A stretch of DNA of 64,000 bases from Aldehydirespirator sp965219165 (lineage in GTDB: Bacteria > Actinomycetota > Acidimicrobiia > Acidimicrobiales > Aldehydirespiratoraceae): assembly GCA_965219165.1 (NCBI GenBank), contig CBDCMW010000002.1, forward strand, positions 1,240,001 through 1,304,000, given 5' to 3'. The position numbers were made by a program, and so were the translations under genes. The notes beneath the pieces are model-generated. The model saw only the letters and a list, made by a program, of their open reading frames with translations, searched no databases and was not told the DNA's origin. Positions 32,803 to 40,196 of this stretch are shown one piece after another. Positions within the stretch are counted from its first letter, which is position 1, and every line of letters starts with the position of its first letter.

Positions 32803-33582
32803 ATGGACTATCGCAGCCTGCTGTACAAGCGTGACGACCGCTACGTGACGATCACGCTCAACCGGCCCGAGCGCCGCAACTGCCTGTCGTCGGAGATGCT
32901 CGCCGAACTGGACGACGCGCTGCGGGCCACCGGCGCCGACAACGAGGTGGCCGGGGTCGTGCTGGCCGCCAACGGACCGGTGTTCTCCTCCGGGCACGAC
33001 CTGGCCGAGATGGCCGGCATGACCGAGGACGGGTTGAGGGAGCTGTTCACGCTGTGCACCGCGTCCATGACCGCCATGGCTGAGATCCCCCAGGTGGTGG
33101 TGGCGAAGGTGCACGCCCTGGCCACCGCGGCCGGCGCCCAGCTGGCGGCCAGCGCGGACCTGATCGTGGCCAGCACCGAGGCCGCCTTCGCCACTCCCGG
33201 CGGCAAGGGAGGGCTCTTCTGCCACACTCCGATGGTGGCCGTGGCCCGGCCCCTGGGCCGCAAGCGGGCCGTGGAGATGGCGCTCACCGGCGACACTATC
33301 GACGCGGCCACCGCGCTGGACTGGGGCCTGGTCAACCGGGTCGTGCCTGCCGACCAGCTCGACGAGGCCACCTTCGATCTGCTGGGCCGGGCCACCCGGG
33401 GCAGCCGCTACGCCAAGGGCATCGGCAAGCAGACGCTGTACGCCCAGATGGACATGGGGATCGATGGCGCCTACGAGCTGGCCATCGACGTCATGGCCCG
33501 CAACGCGGCCCGCGGCGACGGAGCCGAGTGGCCCAAGGCCTTCACCGAGAAGCGCCGCCCCGTCTGGACCCATACCGAGTAG
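32803..33582 (+). CDS. Enoyl-CoA hydratase/isomerase-like protein (crotonase superfamily)
   Basis: A 259-residue crotonase-fold protein similar to the ECHDC3 group: NRPERRNCLSSEMLAELDDAL, SSGHDLAEMAG (oxyanion hole), VHALATAAGAQLAASADLIVAS and FATPGGKGGLFCHTPMVAVAR. The two glutamates of true hydratases are not at their usual places: the GA-A-GAQLAASAD loop has Gln where E111 of the other crotonase in this window sits. Simple enoyl-CoA hydration is therefore doubtful and another acyl-CoA reaction is more likely. It is preceded by repeat copy A and has GGGAGG 9 nt before the ATG. Confidence 0.8.
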   Translation: MDYRSLLYKRDDRYVTITLNRPERRNCLSSEMLAELDDALRATGADNEVAGVVLAANGPVFSSGHDLAEMAGMTEDGLRELFTLCTASMTAMAEIPQVVVAKVHALATAAGAQLAASADLIVASTEAAFATPGGKGGLFCHTPMVAVARPLGRKRAVEMALTGDTIDAATALDWGLVNRVVPADQLDEATFDLLGRATRGSRYAKGIGKQTLYAQMDMGIDGAYELAIDVMARNAARGDGAEWPKAFTEKRRPVWTHTE

Positions 33583-33615
33583 CCCTCGAGGGCGTGCGAC
33601 GGCGGCCGGGGGAGC

Positions 33616-34888
33616 TCAGCGTCCGTCCACTGACCAGTGCCACGGCTCGCTGGGGAGGTTCTTGAAGCCGTACTGGGGGGCGATGCGCTTGAGCGCCTGG
33701 AAAACGGCGCTGTTGCGGCTGGTGATGAGCCGACCGGAGTTGGTGAAGTCGATGGCCAAGCCCTCCTCGTGGTTGCTGCGGCCCGGCCGGGCCGTCGGGG
33801 GCCTGCACCTGCTGGCCGGCATCTGCCACACCGCGTAGTCAGACGTGCCGCAGTGGGACTGGCGCAGCGATATCTGTGCCTGGTGGTTGCGGTATCCCCA
33901 GCCGTGAAGGTCGAAGCCCTCCTCGTCCATGGCCGCTAGCAAGCCCTCGGTCTCAGATGCGATCACTGAGTTGACCGTGATGCCCCCAACCGAGACCAGC
34001 GTGAAGTCCGCGTTGGCAGGAGTCAGCGACTCGGCCAGGGCCTGCTGCCGGGCTTCCTCCTCGGCTATGAGCCTGGCCTCCTCCTCGGCCCGTTGTCGGG
34101 CCAGGGCCTCGGCGATCCGTCGCTCGGCCGCTTCGATCTCCGCGGCGTACTCCGCGTCGATCTGCTTGATCAACTGGACCTCGTAGAGCCGCCTCTCGAC
34201 CCGCTCCTCGGCTGCCACCGACAGTTCGGCCTCGCGGTCAGCGGCCGCTTCCAGCTTCGTTAAGGATCAGGTTCGCCTCCTCGCGGTGGGCCTCGGCCTC
34301 GGCCGCGGCGTCGGCAGCCAGGAGCCGCCAGCGCTCCAGTTCCTCGCCCAGCCGGCGCAGCTCGTCGATGTCGTCGATCCGGCTCCCGGTGGCGAATCCG
34401 GCCAGGGCCTCCTCGTGGGCGTTCTGCCACGGGTCGTTGCCCAGCACGCTGAAAGTTCCGGTCGGGGCTTGGAACGACACGTACGACTCGATCACAGCCT
34501 CCCGCAGGCCCTCCTGGGTGGTGACCAGCTGGTCCTCGAGTACGGCGATTCGCTCCTTGGCCTCCTGCACGGTGGCCCTGGCGTCGGCCACGGCCCGCTC
34601 GGCCTCCGCCCGGGCCGTCTGCTGGGCATCCACCGCGGCCTGCACCTTGTTCAGCGCGTCGATCAGGTCCTCGGCCTCGGCGGTGGCCGCGTCGAGGTCC
34701 TCGGTGGCAGTCGCCGCAGCCTCCTGCACCTCCTGGCGTTTGGCCTCGCGGTCCCTGACGATTTCCTCGTCGCTCTGCGCGGCGGCCGATCCCGCCGCGG
34801 CCGCGACCGTCAGCAGCAGCGCGAGCACGGCCAGCCCGCGCCGTCGGCGGGCCGAAGGGAAATGGCGGCAGGGGGATCTCACGGTCAT
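33616..34888 (-). CDS. Exported coiled-coil protein with M15 D-Ala-D-Ala carboxypeptidase domain, frameshifted
   Basis: The 5' part (34888 to about 34262) encodes a signal peptide (RRGLAVLALLLTVAAAAGSAAAQ) and a long coiled coil of the EnvC/PcsB type. The 3' part continues the coiled coil (AEIEAAERRIAEALARQRAEEEARL) and ends in a peptidase M15B/VanY-like domain with SNHEEGLAIDF (zinc His and Asp) and EPWHWS (zinc His). The first frame stops shortly after NLILNEAGSGR. The second frame is open upstream as LTKLEAAADREAEL, so one base change near 34262 joins them. The whole would be about 420 residues. Role: trimming peptidoglycan peptides outside the cell membrane. Sequencing error or recent pseudogene are both possible. 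Confidence 0.7.
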
Positions 34889-34988
34889 GGTGTTGTCACC
34901 GCCCGCCAAGAACAGTCCACAAGCTACCAGGACCGGCGACCCGAGAGTGCCGTTGGCGGGGTCAGGCGCCGATACGGCCGGCAGGGGG

Positions 34989-36203
34989 TCAGTGCCGGTA
35001 GGGGATGGGCATCGAGGCGCTGGGGGGCGGTGTGGTCTTGATGTCGGGCGGGGGCGCGTTCCACTCCGGGTACTTGCGCACCGCGTTGGCCCGGTACTTC
35101 TCGGTCGAGTGCACCCTGTCCTTGTCGAACTCGGGGATCACCTGGTCGCCGAAGACCTCGATCATCTCGAGGATCTCCTCGTACTCGAAGCCCTCGTTCG
35201 GGAGCCCGAACACCAGCTGGTCGGTGCCCACCGCCACGTAGGACTTCTCGAGTTGCTCGCAGACCTCCTCGGGCGTGCCGCACAGCATGTAGCCGGCGTC
35301 GATGGCGAAGTCGAGAGTTGCTTCGTCGGGCAGGCCCAGCGGCGGCTCGGGCCAGGTGGGGGACCCCTCCCTCTTGGGGATGGTGTCGTGGTAGAGGCAC
35401 ACCATCGAGTACAGGTAGCCCCGGCCGTGCATCAGGGCGATCTCCCGGGCCCGGTCGCGGTCCTCCAGGCAGATCAGGGAGTTGGTCATCATCACGTTGT
35501 CGTTCATGTACGAACCGTGCGGCTCGGTGCAGTCCGCGAGGGCCTCCTTGTAGCTGTCGATGCGGCCCTTGAGAGCGGGGGCAGGGTCGAAGTTGAAGGC
35601 GATCGCGCCGATGCCCATCTGCCCGGCGGTGGCGAACGTGGCCAGGTTGCCGCAGGCCACCCACAGGGGAGGGTGGGTACCGTTCAAGGGTTTGGGGAGG
35701 ATGTTGTGGTTGGGCGGCACCCGGAAGTGCTCGCCCTCGTACGAGTAGTCGCGCTGGGCCCACATGCGAGGAATCTCGGTGACGGCCTCGTTCCACATGG
35801 CCTTGGTCTCGGAGGTGAGCGTGCCGTTGAACGCGGCGACCTCGTGGCTGCCCGCGCCCCGCCCGGTGCCGAACTCGAAACGGCCCTCGCAGAAATGGTC
35901 GAGCATGGCGGCCCGCTCCGCGATGCGCACCGGATGCTCCTTGGTGGTGGGCAGGCTGGTGATGGCCGTGCCCAGGTGGATGTAGTCGGTCTGGGCCGCG
36001 ATCCAGCCGATCATCACCTCAGGAGCGGAGAGGTGGCTGTACTCGGTGAGGCAGTGGTGCTCCCCGAACCAGGCGAACTTCCAGTTGTGCTTGTCGGCGT
36101 GGATCGGATACGACGCCTCGCGCATCAACATGAGGTGCTCGTGCTCGGGGACGTGTGCCGACGGGCCGGGGATGTAGCCGTTCTGGAATATCCCGAACTC
36201 CAT
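34989..36203 (-). CDS. LLM-class flavin-dependent monooxygenase/oxidoreductase
   Basis: A 404-residue bacterial-luciferase-like protein: MEFGIFQNGYIPG start, KFAWFGEHHCLTEYSHLSAPEVMIGWIAAQT, RIAERAAMLDHFCEGRFEFGTGRGAGSHE and PPLWVACGNLATFATAGQMGIG. The GEHH and GTGRGAG elements are the FMN-binding signatures of the SsuD/luciferase group. Substrate unknown; such enzymes oxidise alkanesulfonates, long-chain aldehydes or similar. Convergent spacing shows it is separate from the M15 gene. It is divergent from the methyltransferase gene (146-bp gap). Confidence 0.8.
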   Translation of the reverse strand: MEFGIFQNGYIPGPSAHVPEHEHLMLMREASYPIHADKHNWKFAWFGEHHCLTEYSHLSAPEVMIGWIAAQTDYIHLGTAITSLPTTKEHPVRIAERAAMLDHFCEGRFEFGTGRGAGSHEVAAFNGTLTSETKAMWNEAVTEIPRMWAQRDYSYEGEHFRVPPNHNILPKPLNGTHPPLWVACGNLATFATAGQMGIGAIAFNFDPAPALKGRIDSYKEALADCTEPHGSYMNDNVMMTNSLICLEDRDRAREIALMHGRGYLYSMVCLYHDTIPKREGSPTWPEPPLGLPDEATLDFAIDAGYMLCGTPEEVCEQLEKSYVAVGTDQLVFGLPNEGFEYEEILEMIEVFGDQVIPEFDKDRVHSTEKYRANAVRKYPEWNAPPPDIKTTPPPSASMPIPYRH

Positions 36204-36336
36204 TAGCCCTCCCCCGGATCTCTGGCAGGCAGTTGCGGCTGTCCCGGCCGAGGCTAACGGACGAAGGCCTGGCCGGCGGTCGTGGTGGCTAGTCGCGGTC
36301 GGTGTGTCGTAGCGCCGAGCCGGCGGTCGGCCCGGT

Positions 36337-36342
36337 TAGGGT
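36337..36342 (+). promoter_or_regulatory. Candidate -10 box (TAGGGT), leaderless
   Basis: TAGGGT ends 7 nt before the ATG at 36350, fitting transcription from the start codon. No Shine-Dalgarno sequence is visible there. Confidence 0.4.
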
Positions 36343-36349
36343 CAGATCG

Positions 36350-36952
36350 ATGGACCGTTGGTGGGAGATCGGCGGAGCGGCCCACGGCGACGTCTACGAC
36401 GACCGCTGGCGGCGCATGGAGGCCAAAGGCGAGTGGGTTCACGGCGAGGCCGATCTGGTGTGCTGGTGCAGGCCCGGATCGGTGCTGGACGCCGGTTGCG
36501 GGACGGGCCGGGTCGCCATCGAGCTCTATCGCCGCGGCATCGATGTCGTGGGGGTGGACGTGGACCCGCTCATGCTGGAGGAAGCCCGCGCCAAGGCCCC
36601 GCATGTTCCCTGGATCATGGGCGATCTCGCGGATGTGGAGATCCTCGGTGCGGATGCCGGAACGGCGAGGCGAGAGTTCGACATGGTCGTGATGGCGGGC
36701 AACGTGATGGTCTTCGTGGAGATCGGCACCGAGGCGGCGGTCGTGGCCAACATGGCCAGACACCTGGGCCCGGGCGGGCGGCTCGTGTCCGGCTTCCGCA
36801 TGGGGTTGTCGCCCCTGACATTCGCAGACTACGACCGCTTCGCAGCCGACGCCGGCCTCACCTTGGAGCACCGCTGGACCACCTGGGACCGCGAGCCGTT
36901 CGACGGTGGCAGCTACGCGGTGACGGTGCACCGCCGGCCGGCAGCCGCGTGA
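36350..36952 (+). CDS. Class I SAM-dependent methyltransferase
   Basis: A 200-residue methyltransferase: SVLDAGCGTGRVAIELYRRGIDVVGVDVDPLML (motif I and the acidic end of strand 2), WIMGDLADVEI, FDMVVMAGNVMVFVE and LGPGGRLVSGFRMG. Substrate unknown. The stop overlaps the start of the downstream phosphatase gene (GTGA), so the two are coupled. The ATG is used because the -10 box sits 7 nt before it. Confidence 0.8.
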   Translation: MDRWWEIGGAAHGDVYDDRWRRMEAKGEWVHGEADLVCWCRPGSVLDAGCGTGRVAIELYRRGIDVVGVDVDPLMLEEARAKAPHVPWIMGDLADVEILGADAGTARREFDMVVMAGNVMVFVEIGTEAAVVANMARHLGPGGRLVSGFRMGLSPLTFADYDRFAADAGLTLEHRWTTWDREPFDGGSYAVTVHRRPAAA

Positions 36953-37758
36953 GGGCAGCCGCGGACGATCACGTCCTGGCGGCGCGACTGGCCCACGACT
37001 GCGGGCAGCGGCTGCTCGACCTGCTGAACGACCCATCGGTGCAAAGCTGGCGGTTGGAGACGGCGGGCGACCGGCAGGCGCACGAGTTCCTCACGCAAGA
37101 GCTTCACCGACATCGCCCCGACGACGCCGTGCTGTCCGAGGAGGGCCACGACGACCGGAAACGGCTGGAGACCGAACGGGTCTGGATAGTCGATCCGCTC
37201 GACGGCTCCATTGACTTCGGCATGACCGGGGCATGGTCAGTACACGTGGCGCTGTGCCAGAGCGGGGTCCCGACGGCGGCCGCGGTGGCCGTGCCCGCTT
37301 GGGGCACCACGTTCGCGACCGATCCGCCGTCCGAGCCCACCATGTGCCGCGTCGGGCGCCGCAGGGTGGTGGTGGCCAGGTCGAGGGGTCACATCGATGG
37401 CCACCGGCTGGCTCAGAGTCTGGACGCCGACGTGCTGACCATGGGCTCAGCGGGGGTCAAGGCGATGGCGGTGGTGCGCGGCGAGATGGACGCCTACGTC
37501 CACGCGGGCGGGCTCTACGAATGGGACACGTGCGCTCCGGCGGCGGTGGCACGGGCTGCGGGCCTGCATGCCTCGTGCGCGGACGGCTCGCCGCTGCGGT
37601 TCAACAACCCGCGTCCGCACACGCCTGGACTCGTCATCTGCCGACCCGACTTCGCGGATGAGCTGCTCGAAGCCCTCGCTAGAGGCCGAGCGGATCGGCC
37701 GCGTCTGATGGGGACTTCGCGAGGCGCGGAGCGAGGCCGTGGCCCGAGCGGCCCGTGA
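36949..37758 (+). CDS. Inositol-monophosphatase/CysQ-like phosphatase
   Basis: A 269-residue member of the lithium-sensitive Mg2+ phosphatase superfamily. The metal motifs are present: SEEGHDD (first Glu), IVDPLDGSIDF (Asp-Pro-Leu-Asp-Gly-Ser) and LYEWDTCAPAAVARAAGL (final Asp). The arrangement resembles CysQ (3'-phosphoadenosine 5'-phosphate phosphatase) as well as IMPase; the substrate cannot be fixed. The last about 27 codons (ARGRADRPRLMGTSRGAERGRGPSGP) are read from a dispersed repeat, so the true family C-terminus is probably near ELLEAL. GTG start overlapping the upstream stop. Confidence 0.75.
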   Translation: MRAAADDHVLAARLAHDCGQRLLDLLNDPSVQSWRLETAGDRQAHEFLTQELHRHRPDDAVLSEEGHDDRKRLETERVWIVDPLDGSIDFGMTGAWSVHVALCQSGVPTAAAVAVPAWGTTFATDPPSEPTMCRVGRRRVVVARSRGHIDGHRLAQSLDADVLTMGSAGVKAMAVVRGEMDAYVHAGGLYEWDTCAPAAVARAAGLHASCADGSPLRFNNPRPHTPGLVICRPDFADELLEALARGRADRPRLMGTSRGAERGRGPSGP

Positions 37759-37784
37759 GCGCAGCGAACAAGAGCGGGAAACTA
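37679..37784 (+). repeat. Dispersed repeat, copy B
   Basis: About 105 bp with the same head, GAGCGAGGCC middle and tail as copy A. It supplies the last codons of the phosphatase gene and reaches the stop of the convergent lipid kinase gene. Confidence 0.75.
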
Positions 37785-38660
37785 GAGGCCGTCGGCCGCG
37801 AGCTGCAGCGCGCCGGGCACAGCGTCCAGACTGATCGGCGTCGCTCCGATCGTTTCGCCGTCGCCGACGAGGTCGGTGGGCTCGCCTTCGATGACGACGG
37901 TGCGTCCTCGCAGCATGTGCACATGTCGATGGCCCACGTGGCCGCCCTCGAACACTTTCGGGAGCAGGCGCAGCATGGTGGTCCGGCTTGCGGGGCCGAC
38001 CACCGCGACGTCCAACAGCCCGTCGCATGGGTCCGCGTCGGGGCAGATCGCCATACCGCCGCCGAACGTCGGCGTGTTGGCCACCGCGAACAGGGCGCTG
38101 CGGTACTCGGAGCGCTGCCCGTCGACGGTGACGGCAAGCTCGCGGTGCCGCAGGCCCGGCATGGTGAGAAGGGTGGCCACCGTGTAGCGGCTCGGCCCCC
38201 GGGGGAAGCGCAACCGATCGGCCCGGACGTTGACATCCACGCTGAACCCGCCCGTCACGTTGAACGTCACCCACCTCTGCCGGTCGGTGCGGATCGCGTC
38301 CACGGGCCGGGACGGCCCCAGAGCCCTGGCTGCGGCCTCCTCGACGCTGTGTCCGTACAGGCCGAAGGCCCGGGCGAAGTCGTTGCCGGTGCCCACGGGC
38401 ACTATTCCCAGGACCGCGTCGGTGCCGGCCACCCCCTGAACGGCCAGATGCACGGTCCCGTCGCCGCCCACCGCGATCAGCCGCTCCGCGCCCGCCTCCA
38501 CCGCGCCCCGGGCCGCGTCGGCGGACTCCTCCGCAGAGGCCCCGCTGATGTCCACCGGGGTGTGGCCGGCGTCCTCGATCACCCGGCGAACGACCGGAGC
38601 CGCAGCCGCGGCCCGGCCCCTGCCACCGCGCGGGCTGACCAGAAAACAAACCTCGGCCAC
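37782..38660 (-). CDS. Diacylglycerol/lipid kinase family protein
   Basis: A 292-residue DagK-fold kinase: VSPRGGRGRA at the N-terminus, VGGDGTVHLAVQG (nucleotide motif GGDGT), VPVGTGNDFARAFGL and VDAIRTDRQRWVTFNVTGGFSVDVN, with the C-terminal double-psi-like domain. It should phosphorylate a lipid such as diacylglycerol or a sphingoid-type base at the membrane. GTG start. Convergent with the phosphatase gene across repeat copy B. Confidence 0.8.
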   Translation of the reverse strand: MAEVCFLVSPRGGRGRAAAAAPVVRRVIEDAGHTPVDISGASAEESADAARGAVEAGAERLIAVGGDGTVHLAVQGVAGTDAVLGIVPVGTGNDFARAFGLYGHSVEEAAARALGPSRPVDAIRTDRQRWVTFNVTGGFSVDVNVRADRLRFPRGPSRYTVATLLTMPGLRHRELAVTVDGQRSEYRSALFAVANTPTFGGGMAICPDADPCDGLLDVAVVGPASRTTMLRLLPKVFEGGHVGHRHVHMLRGRTVVIEGEPTDLVGDGETIGATPISLDAVPGALQLAADGL

Positions 38661-38754
38661 GGCGCCGGTCTAGCAGACGCCCGGCGCGACTTCCCCGACC
38701 CCGCCACACACAGCGACAGCTGCGGGAGGCTGGCGGTCGCGGCTGGACCCGTCT

Positions 38755-39534
38755 CTACAGGCCCAGGAAGCCTCCGCCGTCGGCGACGATGGTCTGGCCG
38801 GTGATGTAGCGGGCGCCGCCGGATGCCAAGAAGACCGCCACCGGGCCGATGTCGGCGGCGGCGTCGCCCAGGCGACCGAGCGGGGTGCGGGCGATGAGGC
38901 GCGTCTCCAAGCTGGGATTGGCAGCCACGGCCGCGTCCATGGCCGGCGTGCGGGCCACCGGCGCGATGGCGTTGACCCGCACGCCGAGGGGACCCCACTC
39001 CCGGGCCAGGCTCTTGAGGATCCCGCGCTGGGCCGCCTTCACCGTCGCGTAGACGGGCAGGTTGGCTGATCCCTCCACGCCGGCGGGCGACGTGAGCAGG
39101 ATCATGGTGCCCGGTCGTCGGCGGAGGTAGGGCAGCGAGGCCCGCGCGCAGCGGAACGTTGCAGTGGTGGAGGTGGCGATCTGGGCACGGATCGTGCCGC
39201 TGCCGGTGTGCTGAACCGGCCCGGGCGGTCCCGGAGGCGACACCGCGTTGTGGACCATGATGTCCAGCCCGCCGCAGCGCTCTACGGCCTCAGCCACCGC
39301 GGCCTCCACGTCGCCGGCCTCGGTCACGTCGCAGCGAACGAAGACGGCGTCGTGCCCGGCGGCCCGGATCGACTCCGCCGCAGGCTCGCCTGTGGCGGCC
39401 CGCCGGGTGGCGATCACGACCGCCGCCCCTGCGCCGGCAAGCGCCGCGGCGATCCCGGCCCCGACGCCCTGTCCGGCGCCAGTGACCACCGCGACTTGGC
39501 CTTCGAGCACGCGGCCGGCCGGTGCCTCAGTCAT
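38755..39534 (-). CDS. Short-chain dehydrogenase/reductase, third gene of the P-type ATPase operon
   Basis: A 259-residue classical SDR: VVTGAGQGVGAGIA cofactor motif, CDVTEAGDVEAA, HNAVSPPG in place of NNAG, and YATVK as the YxxxK pair, ending in TGQTIVADGGGFLGL. The ATG overlaps the stop of the preceding SDR-like gene (ATGA). Substrate unknown. Because of the overlap it should be translated together with its degenerate neighbour, perhaps as a hetero-oligomer. Confidence 0.8.
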   Translation of the reverse strand: MTEAPAGRVLEGQVAVVTGAGQGVGAGIAAALAGAGAAVVIATRRAATGEPAAESIRAAGHDAVFVRCDVTEAGDVEAAVAEAVERCGGLDIMVHNAVSPPGPPGPVQHTGSGTIRAQIATSTTATFRCARASLPYLRRRPGTMILLTSPAGVEGSANLPVYATVKAAQRGILKSLAREWGPLGVRVNAIAPVARTPAMDAAVAANPSLETRLIARTPLGRLGDAAADIGPVAVFLASGGARYITGQTIVADGGGFLGL

Positions 39535-40196
39535 CCGGCCATCCAGGCGCCGCCGTCCATCACCAGCGATGCTCCGGTGAGGCCCGCCGCCGCGGGGTCG
39601 GCCAGGCTGTCGATCACGGCGGCGATCTCCGCGGCGGAGGGCAGGCGGCCCAGCGCGGGGTCGTGCAGTGCGGTCGCCCCGACGGCCGCAGCTGCGTGCT
39701 GGCGCGACAAGAACATCGATGGGTGCAGGGTCAGGGCATGGGAGCGGATCTGGTCGACGCCCCAGCCGCGGGCCAATGAGCGGGCCAGGACCCGCAGCCC
39801 CTCGGCCAGCCCGGCCAGAGCCGAGAGGCGCGCCGCGCCGGCCGCGCCGACGAGCGGCACGCAGAACACGATCGTCCCTTGCCGGGCGGCCAGGTGACGG
39901 TGTGCGCCGCGGGCCACCCGGATGCCGGCTTCCAGCGGGGCGTCGCAGGCCGCGCTCCAATCGTCGTCGGTCATCTCGTCGATGGGTGCCGGGATTCGGC
40001 TGTGCACGGGATACAGGGCATGCACCACCAGGTCGAGCCCGTCGAACGGGCTGCCGTCGGCGCGGGCGAGCCGGTCCACGAAGCCGTCGTCCACTTCACG
40101 GGGCGCGGGCGCGATCAGGCGCACGTTCCCGGAGAGCTCGGTGGCGAGAGCTGCCGCGGGGTCACCCCCGCCGACGACAAGGACGTCGCGGCTCAC
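39531..40196 (-). CDS. Degenerate SDR-like protein
   Basis: A 221-residue protein with the SDR plan (VLVVGGGDPAAALATEL start, IVFCVPLVGAAGAARLSALAGLAEGLRVLARSLA, TGASLVMDGGAWMAG end) but without the glycine-rich TGxxxGxG motif and without Tyr-x-x-x-Lys. It probably cannot act alone as a dehydrogenase. It is coupled at both ends: its GTG overlaps the ATPase stop (GTGA) and its stop overlaps the next SDR start (ATGA). A partner subunit for the downstream active SDR is the simplest reading. Confidence 0.65.
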   Translation of the reverse strand: MSRDVLVVGGGDPAAALATELSGNVRLIAPAPREVDDGFVDRLARADGSPFDGLDLVVHALYPVHSRIPAPIDEMTDDDWSAACDAPLEAGIRVARGAHRHLAARQGTIVFCVPLVGAAGAARLSALAGLAEGLRVLARSLARGWGVDQIRSHALTLHPSMFLSRQHAAAAVGATALHDPALGRLPSAAEIAAVIDSLADPAAAGLTGASLVMDGGAWMAG

